In this document: positions 48,809 to 60,100 of the stretch, in pieces
Layout: every line of letters starts with the position of its first letter
How positions within the stretch are numbered: the stretch's first letter is position 1
Assembly: GCF_002078875.1 (NCBI RefSeq)
Contig: NC_034413.1
Span: 58,586,433-58,650,432, forward strand
Direction: 5' to 3'
From: Numida meleagris
Taxonomy: Eukaryota; Chordata; Aves; Galliformes; Numididae
Length of the DNA: 64,000 nt
Notes under the pieces: generated by a model
Seen by the model: only the letters and a program-made list of their open reading frames with translations
Database searches by the model: none
Told to the model about the DNA's origin: nothing
Program-made: the position numbers and the translations under genes

Positions 48809-50746
48809 CTCTTGTCTGCTGTCTTGGCAAAGAAGTCAAGAGTAGTTTAGGATAATTCCTGTGATCTGGAGACAACTGAACTCAAGATAAAGACTCTCAC
48901 CGTATTAATCTTTGGATCAGATTCCTACTTAGGCCCAGCTGAACAAATAATCACCATAGCTTTTCTGCTGTCAAAATACATGTAGAATCACTTGTCATGT
49001 TGCTGTCGTCTGTAGGTTTTATTCCATATGAACAAAATTTAGACTGTCTAACTTGTCCTAGGAGAGAAGTCTGGAGATAGACTTCACTATTTAGCTGTGA
49101 AGTGGATGGAAAAAATCCATATTTATCTAGACAGTTCAGAGTATTAGTTAGTCTCTATCACATTAAAATGTAGACTAAGTAATCACAGATTTTAAGGCCC
49201 AAAGAGATTATTTTGATCACACTGTCTAAACTTTCCCATAATGCAGGTGATATAGTCATCCACATATTTATCATAACAAATATTTCTTGTACTACACAGA
49301 TGTGGACTTGCTGGAATGGGAGATGAGAGGAGTGTAACTCTTTCTCACCTTTATAAGCCTCTTATCAGAATTTCAGATGTGGGTGTCTTCCTCTGTCACG
49401 AATGCTTCATTTACTGATGAGGGTTTTCTCTGCCTGCGGCTACCCAGTTCTCTTTGTTTCTCTTTATGTTGTTGTATATCTTTTCCATTTCTACAAATGG
49501 GAAAAAATCAAAATGTGTGGTGACTATAAAATTTGCATACTATACATACTGTAATTTCTCCAAAGCTGACATATTGTCAGCATGTGCAAGTTATTTATTT
49601 GCAAAAGGTGTGAGATGAGTTCCAGAGCAGTGTACATTGCTAGGCAATAACTCCCTCTTTGAACACACCAGCTGCCTCCCGATTTCACTGGGGTGTTTGC
49701 ATCATGTCACTGCCTGACATCATTTGCCCTGGAGGCTCAAGGAAGGAGTAGAAAGGTTGCCGTGTTAATTAGAGAAGAGCGATAAAACCTGATGTTTTAT
49801 TTATTTTCTTGAAGAGGGATTTGTGTGTCTTATCCGGTTTTATGGTAATATTTTTATGATGAATTTTTTGAGGTTTAGTTCAGAATCAGTTCCCCCGAGG
49901 AACAAGTACTACAGCAAATTGCAGAGACCTCCGGTCCTCATTAAAATTAACCCACCCCTGACTGCAGTTAACAAACAGCCGTAACATTCTTAAAGACCCT
50001 AACTTTTCTCCTGATGAAGATGTTGGTATATTTATATACATAAACTATTTAAACATTTATCCTTAATGGCTGAGATGGAGCTTACACTGTAATTAAAACC
50101 ACTAATTTATAAATGCTACAAGTACTTGGAGGTTGCAGCTGTTTATACCAGGAGGGGGAACAAGAAGGCAAAAGGCATAGAGTTATTCAGGTCTTTTGCA
50201 CAGAGATCAGTGGTCCGAACACCTTCATGGATCTTGGCATATGGTGACTTCATTGTCTGGCAGTAGTAGAAAATGAGCATCACTGTTCATGCAAAATAGA
50301 CTTTGGTGTAACAAAGTGTTGGCAAAATTCACAGTGTGTGCTGTTGCATTCCTACAGTTACAATGACTTGACACATTTGAATGGGGTCGAGGTGGATCTG
50401 CATCTAAGAGTGCCCAGAGGCAATGAAACAAACACAAGTCTTCTCTTGGAACAGAGGTGGACTTAGTCCCAAGAGGCCTAGAAAGCCAGGTATGGAGGGG
50501 CAGAAGAACAGTTATGTTTTCTTGTGCCTCAAATTTGCCATAGTTCAAGTTTAGACTTCAGAAGTACACACTAAGCTGTCAGACATAATGAAATTTTGTT
50601 GAAAACTGAAGCTTTCTTTCCTTTCTTATAATCAAGAAGAATTAATGGGTTAAAAACCAATAGTCAAGGACTTCATTTTTGTAAACGTTTGGTCTAAACA
50701 ACTTGACTGAACCAATCATGGCTTCAGCCTTGCTATTTATATTTTA
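48809..50746. other. Unique sequence with a possible conserved element
   Basis: No gene or repeat is recognised. The block at about 49740-50130 contains several AT-rich homeodomain-like sites (TTAATTAG near 49765, TAATTAAAACCACTAATTTA near 50092) in unusually non-repetitive sequence and could be a conserved regulatory element. Confidence 0.4.
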
Positions 50747-50907
50747 CTGAACTGATCTGAAAGTAACAACTTCTATTTTATTATGTTGGCTCATGGCGTC
50801 AGGGTAGGATGTTGGTGGTATGGCAGTAAAAGTTGAACTTTCCTGCCAGTATTCCATTACATTTCGTTGCCGTGCAGTAGATGGCAGCAGAGGGGCAGTC
50901 TGACAAA

Positions 50908-51212
50908 ATGGCTTCTGACAAGAAAGCACAAATGAAGCAATGGTGTATAATTGAATTCCTCCACGCAAAAAAAACCAAAACAAAACAAAAAAAAACAAAA
51001 ACAAACAACAAAAAAAAAAAGGAACCAATGACATCACTGCTTGCTGAACATTTATGGAGACTTAGTAGTGGGTATGAGTACAGTGAGCCAGTGGGTGTTG
51101 CATTTCAGCAGTGATGACAGTGACAGTGGGTCATCTCTGGTGCAGAGCAACATGCTGTTCTTGTTCACTGCTGGTGAAAATACATAGCTAATGATGGTGA
51201 CTGTTGAAAAAA
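50908..51212 (+). pseudogene. Mariner transposase remnant, copy 2
   Basis: The frame from the ATG at 50908 reads a degraded mariner N-terminus with stops. It is interrupted by A-rich sequence where the EKMAP-like segment should be. It resumes with ISTVSQ-like DNA matching the VSTVR part of copy 1 (VSTVSQWVLHFSS). After the deletion point the DNA matches the transposase C-terminus only at nucleotide level, with frame disruptions. The catalytic core is absent. Not functional. Confidence 0.75.
50967..51020. repeat. A-rich low-complexity insertion inside mariner copy 2
   Basis: Runs of A broken by single C residues (AAAAC-type units). They replace the short AAAAAATGG stretch seen at the matching place in copy 1, consistent with expansion of a small A tract after insertion. 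Confidence 0.85.
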
Positions 51213-51323
51213 CAGGGTTTGTAGCTGTGAATTTGCTCTATCAAAGAGTGTTATTGTGCTCTTTGTATCTGTTGTAGTTTCCATGGAAATAAATACAAAA
51301 CATTACTTTTGGAGTGACCTACG

Positions 51324-53085
51324 TAAATAAATTCCCAATAAGAGAGGTTATTTAGTACATATCAACCTTAGCCACACGTTGCAGTCAATTTCCATTGAAC
51401 AAGCCACTTAAGCATTTGTCCCACTGAATTGAGCTCCTCATCTATTTGGGGCAAACAAAGTGTTTTACACTTCAGTAAACAGTTTGCCTCAGCAGGCTTT
51501 TGGTACTTGACTGTGGCTACTTGAAGTAATTGCAGTATGAATGGCAACAATAATACTAATTATTCTCATTAATTATGGTCACAAACTACAGAAAATACCT
51601 CTGAAAAACACCTTTCCTTTTCCAAGTTTTGTACAATTTATTATTTTCGCCTGAAAAACTTCTGCCTTTACCTTTGAGCTCTTTGCCTCTGCTCTGATTT
51701 TAATAAGCATCTGTTTTTATGCAAATTGCAGATTATTGACAATTTTTCAACGTTTGTCTGATGCTGATTACATTAGCAGTTTGCCTTCTGTATTTGCAGT
51801 CTTGCTGCTAATAATGTTACAGATCATTTAATGACACTAATAATGAAAGCAACTGTGTTACTTTCATTGTCTGCACCACCAGTGTACATGGATGAATAGA
51901 GGCTGCTGTGATAATTTTGGAAGGGCTCAACAACCCATTGTGCGTGGGAAGTTTAACCCATTATGTGTGGCAGCTTTTTGTAATAGTCTAGCACTCTTCC
52001 ATTGTCTAATACTGGGTCCATTGCTCCCTGAGAGAAAAAGAAAGATTTTCATTCTGTTTCTGCAGGGTCTATCTTTAGATTCTGTTAAACCTTTATTTGG
52101 ATAGGAGAAAATTAGTTAGTACAAATAAAATAGTAAAAAGACACGGTTTTTGCTCTAATTGTCACTGATTTCAACATTGTGTTATTGCCAAAAAAATTAA
52201 ATGCATCACTTTACAAAGCTGTTTATGCAGCACGTGAATAATTTGGGATAAGTTTCATTATGGTGATTAACATGCATGACACTGCATCACAATATGAAAC
52301 CTATCAAGCCTGGATTGTTTATTTTATTGTTGTTCTCTTGATGGTATGCAATTTAAGAGCAAAATCACCCCCTCTCAATAAGATTTCAGTGTCTTTTCTT
52401 AGCCTCAATTTTAGTTCATATTTCCAAGATATGATCATGTTTTTGAAATGTTAATTTTTGCCCGCAATACCTTTGTTACATACACTTCATAAAGAGCAGT
52501 CGGGCTTATAGTATACAAGGAAACTAATTTTCTCATAGTTAGGTTTTGAGCTTTGTACAAGTTTAACACTACAGAGTTTCTTTGAAAGACCTTCAATTAA
52601 CACTGCCTCAATACACGCATGCTCAGAGCTGTGCCTTGAGTTTGCATCTGAGCAACCTTTACTCCAAATGAAAGGCAAATGAATTGGAACTGCCTGATTT
52701 TACTTTTTTTTTCTTTCCTAAAAGCTTTGTAATGCTGTGAATTTTGTGAAAAACTTGGCTTGATATATATCTGCAGCCTTTTGAGAAACCAGGCAAGAAT
52801 CCAGAGTGTACTGTGAGGCATAAATACCAGGGTGTTTCTGATCGGTTTAAGTTTCATTTTAAATATTGGTATGCATTTTTGATGAAAGCATATCAATATA
52901 ATGATACCGTAAAAAAAAAAAAAACTCCCTGTCAGTCTTAACTTCCACAGATCAAATCTAGCTAGATTTCAGTGAAGTTTTGTCATATCTTACAGTAAGC
53001 AATATCAAAATGGAAAAAAAAACAACACACAGAAACCAAAAGAATTAGTAAAAGGACTGTAAGGTACAAAACGAACTAGAATTTA
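51324..53085. other. Unique AT-rich sequence
   Basis: No gene or repeat is recognised. About 51540-51860 has an ordered, non-repetitive AT-rich composition and several TAATTA-like sites, and might be a conserved non-coding element. An A run lies at 52911-52924. Confidence 0.4.
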
Positions 53086-53153
53086 GCAGTGGGGTTGGAC
53101 TAGATGATCTCCAGAGGTCCTTTCCAAACCATTACAATTCTGTGATTCTGTGA
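53086..53153 (+). mobile_element. CR1 LINE 3'-end fragment
   Basis: A 68-bp CR1 end with GGGGTTGGACTAGATGATCT, CCAGAGGTCCTTTCCAAACC and the tail ATTCTGTGATTCTGTGA. Confidence 0.88.
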
Positions 53154-53755
53154 ATGCAAGAAAGGAAAATCATTAGGTTGGAAGGAGTTTAGTAGCTGAA
53201 ATCCTCAAACCCTCATCTTGTTTAATACTTTCTATTGCACTAGTCATTACTACTAACAAGGTAAATAATGCTTCTGAAATGTGTTAACATTTTGAAGATA
53301 GGATGCCAATAAAGAAAGAGGATCCAGATACTATGCAGAATTTAGTGAGTAACCTTGAGGTCCTGCAGTGATGAAAACAGAAGGTTGTGCATGCCAGAAC
53401 TAATACAAAACACTGAGCACTTTCAATATTTAGCAATAGGAAAAATGAAAGGTATCCTGAGTGTTTTTCTCAATCATCATATTACTATAGAACACCTATG
53501 GAAAGAAGCTAATTTGGCACTAACATGGCTTAGACAAAGTATTTGAAATAGAAATAGCAAAGCATTAACAGCCCTATGTAAAGCTTGTGTGGTTCTTTTT
53601 TTGTTATCCCCTATCTATTTTTTCTATTCACCTGTTTTAAAGAATTAATTCAGACTGAAGTGTGCAGAGAACAGCTGAACTGGAAATCTTCTCCTATAGA
53701 AGAATATAAGATTTTGGCATTTTTTCACATAATAAGCTCAAGACTGACTGCTCTC

Positions 53756-53785
53756 AGGAGATTACTCAGGAGATTACTCAGGAGA
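53756..53785. repeat. 12-bp tandem repeat, 2.5 units
   Basis: AGGAGATTACTC is repeated twice exactly, then AGGAGA. A small minisatellite-like slip. Confidence 0.85.
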
Positions 53786-56142
53786 GAGAACCTGTAGGAA
53801 GGATATGAGATAAAGGGCATGGTGGGCAAAGAACAAAGTATGTATAAATAAATTCAGGCTGGAAATCAGAAGAAAAACACTCATTCTTAGAGTTATGATA
53901 GCATATCCTATACTGAGTGATGAGAAACCTGCCTATGTAAGCAAAGATAAGCACAGAGCTATATTAATAGAAGGAATTATTCAAGGTGGCAACTGTTGAC
54001 AGGACTCTGATAGCCTGTGATGGAGCTGACGACTCAGCTGAATCCTGCCTAGCCTTACACATGCCTTCCTCCGTAGCTGAGTGTCATGCTGTGAATATGA
54101 CTTTTAGACTTTCACATTAGCAGACTTTAAAAAGAGATGTGAAAAGGGATATTTCTGCTACTGATTCATTCTTTCTAAAATTTTGTGCTTCAAAAGTAAA
54201 TCAAAATAGATGGACAAAGCTACATGTTTCTACATAAACTGTAAGTTTATTTGATAGAAAAAAGGATAAGTTTCAGAAAAATTATAAATATTTTTTCTTT
54301 TGCCAGTCAAGTGAGGAAAGTTTCCTTAAAAAAATGAATAAACACCTAATTCTGTTATAGGCCAAAATACATTGAGCTTACTCAATGCAGACAGAAATGA
54401 GAGAACTGACACTGCCTGATATATTCTTGTTGATAAGTGATGCTCTGTGTTTCAGGGCTGTAGTGCTCATTAAGTCTCAGAGTGTCTAAATGGGGAAGAC
54501 CACACTGTGTGGGAGTATATGTATAAGGAGTGGTGAGCTGTATTTCTTTTCCTCCATAGCACAGTTAAGCTCTGGCACATGTCCACTGATGTACAAGAAA
54601 GGTGAACTGCTAGGATGTTGTGGCTCAGTAGGAATATCTAGTGTCAAATCTTGTAACACAGAATGTATTAGAGGCTAATAAACAGCCATTAACCAGCCAG
54701 CTTTCAGATTTACCAATTACCACTCTGTTCTAGGCCATGGACCTGCTTGCTGTTGCTGACAACACTGCATTAATGAATCTCTAGCTTTAACCTCCTTGAA
54801 TTCATGAATAACAATTTGAATCCGTGTAACTTGATTACTACAAGGTGGAAACTTTAGTTGAGTCTAAACATTGGTTATGAGGTTGAGATGAGAAAAAGAC
54901 AACACTACTCCATCACTGGTTATTTAAACTCATATAAAATCAAGCACCTGTCACATTGATAAATGGGTTTTCTTGTTATCTAGCTGTCTGAATCATTTCC
55001 CAGTCAGATTCCAATCAAACACCCAGGGAACACTGTGGAAACTAAGGTACAGTTGTCTTCATTTTATTTCTCTTCCAGGGAAATGGGTAAAGGTCACAAG
55101 ATGCTTATAAATGTGATTGATTTTATTTTCTTTGAGTCATTCCTAGAACACAGATTAATTTACTTGTATATGCAACGTAAAGTTTTATTTTCATCACAGA
55201 AGAGAGTTTCTTTCATTGTTTACTGTCTTCAAGCTCAAGCCACAGCCACCTCAACTCAAGAGTTTCCTCAATGGGTTAAATATTTCAAGTTCATTTTAAC
55301 AGCATAGAGTGAAAGTAAATCAATTTTTGAATGTTTTATTTTAGATCAAAATCTAATCCTTAAAATCTTAAGAGCGTCCTCAGCAAGTATTATGTGAACA
55401 ACATCCTTTCCTGCAATGCTAATGTGCCCACTGTGCCCAATGTGAATATTTTTTAAATTACTTTTTTTTTTTTAAACATTTAGTTCCAGGCCTCCTGTAT
55501 ATCAGGAGCAGAAAAGATCAAGAAAGAAAGGAAAACAACTATAACAAAAAAACACCAGCAACAGTATTTAAAAACATTAAACTTGGAAGAATTTTCTGTT
55601 CTGCAATAAACAAGTTGTCTGAATAGACAGTCACTTCAGCCACTTCTGAATGTAGAAGCTATGCACAAGTTGTCACTTGGTATCAGTTTGAATGAAGAGA
55701 ACTGTGTCTCATCCTGACCTATCTGACAGCTTTAGCATTAGCTCTATAATACTTCAGAGTATTTCTATGCTTTTACAGCTTCAGTGCCGTACATCCAACA
55801 TGATTATAGTGAACTTTCGTTCTCTTTTGCTGGACTCTGGACTTAAAATATAAATTTGAATGTAATGAATTTTATTGTCAGTGTCATAGAATGTGAACAT
55901 AGAGTTGAACCCTCCAGAGATCACAATAGTACTTTCACTTTCTTTTAAGATGTAACTGGAGATGGACGTGCTGATGATACTTTTCTCTCTTTTATAGAAA
56001 ACCTAAAGTAAGGAGAATAATCGGATTCTTTCAGTTCCTGCCTCTATCACGTACTATTCTGTACCTCTTCCCTCCCTACAGTGTGACACAGCTATGAGTC
56101 TATAGGGTCTTCCTCTTCTGAAGCCATCTCCTGGAAAAAGAA

Positions 56143-56156
56143 ATATATATATATAT
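56143..56156. repeat. AT dinucleotide microsatellite
   Basis: About seven AT units, just before an antisense CR1 end. Confidence 0.9.
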
Positions 56157-56162
56157 TAATTG

Positions 56163-56771
56163 ATCATAGAATTATAGAACTGCTCAGTTTGGAAAAGACC
56201 TTAAAATCATCGAGTCTGACCGTAACCTAACCATACTACCCTAACTCTAACAACCCACTGCTAAATCATTTCCCTGAGCACCACATCCAAATGGTTTTTA
56301 AACACATTCAGGGATGGTGACTCAACCACCTGCCTGGGGAGCCTATTCCAGTGCTTAACAACCCCTTCTGTAAAGAAGTTTTTCCTGATATCCAACCTGA
56401 ACCTCCCCTGGCGCAACTTGAGGCCATTTCCCCTTGTCCTGTCACCAGTGAGAAGAGACCAACCCTGCTCTCACTGCAATCACCTTTCAGGTATTTGAAG
56501 AGAGCAATAAGGTCTCCCCTCAGCCTCCTCTTCCCCAGACTAAACAGCCCCAGTTCCTTTAGTCTCTCCTCGTAGGGCATATTCTTCAAGCCCTTCACCT
56601 GCCTTGTTGCCTTTCTTTGGACCTGCTCCAGCACCTCAATGTCCTTTCTGTACTGAGGTGCCCAAAACTGAACACAGCACTCGAGGTGGGGCCTCATCAT
56701 TGCCAAGTACAGGGGCAGGATGACTTCCCTAGTCCTGCTCACCACACCATTCCTGATACAAGCAAGGTCCT
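56163..56771 (-). mobile_element. CR1 LINE 3' fragment, antisense, about 610 bp
   Basis: The second-largest CR1 copy. The plus strand shows the reversed end ATCATAGAATTATAGAACTG, then GGAAAAGACCTTAAAATCAT. This 3' end differs from most others in the window and may mark another CR1 subfamily. It continues as CCTGCCTGGGGAGCCTATTC, GGCCATTTCCCCTTGTCCTG, CTCAGCCTCCTCTTCCCCAG and ATTGCCAAGTACAGGGGCAG. The right edge, where CR1 similarity stops, is near 56771. Confidence 0.92.
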
Positions 56772-57105
56772 GAAACAGGAGGTGTGAGAGAGGAGGATTC
56801 TGCAGGCCAGTTAATAGATCGCTCTCCTTCTGGGAGAAAGGAAGGCTGTTCTTTAGAAGACGCCTTAACATTTGGTTCTGTATTTTAACTGGTGGCAAAA
56901 GAAATAACTGTCTTGGGAGGAGAGAATGGAGGGTCTCTTTCAAAAGGGACAAGAAGGTTGTTTGCATATTGCCAATAAAGCTATTCAGCAGTCTGGCCCT
57001 CAGAACCAAGAATGCTGAAGTAAAGCTAGGACTCTCTGCTTTCTGTCCTGGCCTTCCAATAGCAGATCCCACTGTTCTGCTGTACTCTGTGAAAGCAGGA
57101 GACAA
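56308..57105 (-). pseudogene. 265-codon open frame: CR1 ORF2 C-terminal part joined to unique sequence
   Basis: This is the longest open frame in the window. Roughly residues 112-235 are CR1 reverse-transcriptase C-terminal region, with [56 protein letters not shown] and [12 protein letters not shown]. Near [10 protein letters not shown] the frame leaves the normal CR1 reading, so a frameshift is present. The first 110 or so residues come from sequence outside the CR1 and match nothing I recognise. It is most likely an accidental join created by CR1 insertion and not a gene. Confidence 0.7.
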
Positions 57106-60100
57106 TCACAGAAAAGTCAAAAGATGAGATGAGATGTGGATGTGGAAAAACACAGTAATTGTCAAAATGTTTCACTGTAACTTCTCCAAGAGATGTGAAT
57201 TTGAGTTGTGTCAGACATAGCAAAGAACTGAAGCCATTTTTTGAGTGAACACTCACCTGCTAAGCTACTGTATATCCAGGGGAAGTATGTGATACTTCCT
57301 CCTCCATGTGTTCTTGGAAAGAAAGGACTGAGGTGTGCTAGGCTCTATGAAAAAAAGAGTCTCTAAGGCAGCCTTTCAGAAGCATGTTTCAGGGTAAAGT
57401 CTGACAAGAAGTAGATTTAAGATGGATTTATCTTCCATCACTGCCTACTGATTAAGTTGAAGCTACTCCTCCTCAGCTTGCTTTGTCTGCTTTGGATGCC
57501 ATCCAAGCATCTCAGTTTCCCTCAGTTTCTCTGTAAGGGTTTGAGACCAGGTTCCTGCTAGTCAAATACAGCAATGCCCATTAGGTCATTAGTGAAATCC
57601 TTTACCTGTGTATAAACTGTGTGATTTATGAAATTGCATAAGTCAATATGAAGAATACAAATTCTTTTAGTTATTTTCTCAGGTTACACTTTCTCTTGTG
57701 TCAGTGGCCAGACAGTCCATAGTAACCATGAATCTTTGGATTCAGAAATGGAACTTAACTGGAAATGTATGAAGTTTTGCTTTTATTTAAGTTGAATGTC
57801 ATCCTTTCTTTAGAGAAGACAAAGACAAGAAAGGAAAGTACAGCTTATCCACTGTATTGACATTTGGGTTTGGAAAGTACAAAAATATGTGAGCTGCACA
57901 TACCATTAATATTAATATTGTTAAAAAAAATCCTCTCACATGGGCTTTGTGTTAATCTTACATGATTCAACTCCTGGTTGCATAATGAAGATCTTACATA
58001 TTTAATAAGCAAATTGAAGTAGGCCCAAATGAGTGAACAACATACTGCAGTAAAAAAGAAACAGGGATGGGAAATTCTTGTCAGATGAGGCTGCTGAAAA
58101 AAAATCCAACACTGATCTATTGACATTTTTATGTCTCCTATCAAATGTCATTGTAAATTGAAAGAGGAATGTCTGAGGAAAAAAAAAAAGCAGCACCAAT
58201 TTCTATATAACCTGATGAATGTACTTCCATTGTTTCCAGGAAATCATATTAAAAAGGTCATCGCTCTATGTATGAAAATACCATGGCAGTTGTTCTATTG
58301 CTCTATCAATTTAGAATAAGCACTTGAATGTCATCAAAGAGAAGTAGCTGATATTCTGTAATTAAAAGTAGATTTTGGTTTACAGTGGGGAAGAGGATAA
58401 GAATGAATCCTTCTATACTGCTGATATAGACATGCAACTTATTCAAGAATAAAATAAACTCTCTGAAAGATGAAGGTAAAATATGATTAAATTAAAATAT
58501 CTGGGGTATGAAAATGTGTATGTGAAAGGAACTGAAAAATTCCCTCTTCTTTGCTATTCTGCAAGTAACTCCTTTGGGTAAAACCCGTGCCATAGCAACA
58601 GATAAAACCTTTATGAGGTGCAAAGTTTCGCTAAGAAAATGAAGGTTTTCTATTCCAGTTCAGTTGATGCCTTGAAATGAAATTAAGTCTGGTGTAAGTA
58701 TTTAGTGAATTATCATCATTTTAAAGATGCATGTTTTAAGAGTATAACAGCAAAGAGTCTGGAGTGCTTTTAGAGAATAAAGTATACACAAACACTGCAT
58801 CTTACTGCTAGAGATGAAAAGAGAGATCAGAACACAAGCGAACAGTGGCTTCATTTACCTTTCAGTCTGCCCACCATTCTGCCACTTCTTCCATTCTTCT
58901 CCAATTTGATATCTGCTTTGCCATCTTTTTCTTTAGCTTCTCCATGATGTCTTTTATGTCCCTCTGTGTTTTTCACATTTTTTTATGAGTAGAAGGAAGC
59001 ACAGGGATAGCTCTTGGCCTTAAGGTGTGACTTCTCTTCCTTCTTTTGCTGGCCCCATTCTTTGCTTTTTATTTCTCTATTTTTCGTATGGTAAAAACAG
59101 AGATCCAGATGTCCCCTCTTTCCTTGTCACTGATTTTATTTTTCAGTTACTAACAGCACCCTGTGGCATCTACTCTTTCAATACACTTTTGCTTCCATTC
59201 AAGGGGAGACTCACAGTGATTTTTTTGGAGGATTATGAGCTATAGCATTTTCTCAATAGTGCCTCCATAGATAGACTGAAATTGAAATTTTTTCATGTAG
59301 AGCATATAGAGGCTCCTAAGAGCCGAGCAACATAGGTATTTGTTATGTCATCGTCCTCTTCACTGAAGGACTCTGGCTCTTCACGAGAGACAGGCAACTA
59401 TCTCAGAGGATTAGGGTGAGTCACAAGAGGATCCTCTGATTGTCTGACAGCTCTGTGAGTTTCCTGGCACTTGTACTCTTGGAATTTAGTCTGTGTCAAT
59501 TATATCTGGAAATGGAACACATCATCCAGTACTCCAAAGCACTTTCTGGTTTTATCTTGCCCTTTTGTCTTCACCTTCAGGAACATGAGAGTTCAGGTTG
59601 TGAATGGTAAATACCAATGCTGCAAATTGCTGAATGCGTAAACAAATGCCCCCTCCCCTTCCTGTGTTTCCTTTCCTGGGCTGTGTAGTTATTTCTCCTC
59701 TTTCACTCCTTTTTTATTCCCCTTTGTGTGAGGAATTTGTCATGACGTTGTGGAACTGGGACTGCAAGATTATAATGACAGTGTGTGAAATGGAAACCTC
59801 TGTCTATCACTTTGCAATCAGCACTCTGCAACACTTTCCTGGCTTCTATCTAGTCTCTGAGTTATGCTTTTATCAGATGGCTTGCTTTTATTTTTATTTT
59901 TTTTCTTCAACTCAGTCCTCCAGTGCTTTTTGAAAGCTGAGCTGCCTCTCTTGACTCTGCCTCAAACACAAATGCTCAAGGTCTCACAAGTGTGGAATTA
60001 AAGAATGCATTGAAATGAGGCTCAGAAGTCAGGCTTGTGTTCTTGCCCTGTGTCTGCAGAGCAGGTTTTGTTCCACTTTCATGGGATGAAGGAGCCTTCC

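Larger units (their letters stand above)
50747..51323 (+). mobile_element. Mariner-type DNA transposon, internally deleted, copy 2 (Galluhop-like)
   Basis: The second copy of the element at 9850-10372, in the same orientation. Shared blocks include TTATTATGTTGGC, ATGTTGGTGGTATGGCAG, AGATGGCAGCAGAGGGGCAG, CTCTTTGTATCTGTTGTAG and TTTCCATGGAAATAAATA. Ends with AAAGTAAC on the left and CATTACTTTTGGAGTGACC on the right are degenerate inverted repeats, and TA lies outside at 50745-50746 and 51324-51325. The middle of the transposase gene is missing at about the same place as in copy 1. It is about 55 bp longer, partly because of an A-rich insertion at 50967-51020. Confidence 0.86.
53154..56162. other. 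Unique AT-rich sequence
   Basis: No gene is recognised. A 12-bp tandem (2.5 units) lies at 53756-53785. An AT dinucleotide tract lies at 56143-56156. A short CATAGAATGTG stretch at about 55886 could be a decayed CR1 tail but is too short to call. Confidence 0.45.

Noticed and set aside
55884..55930. CATAGAATGTGAACATAGAG resembling a reversed CR1 tail
   Set aside because: Too short and diverged, with no continuing CR1 similarity.
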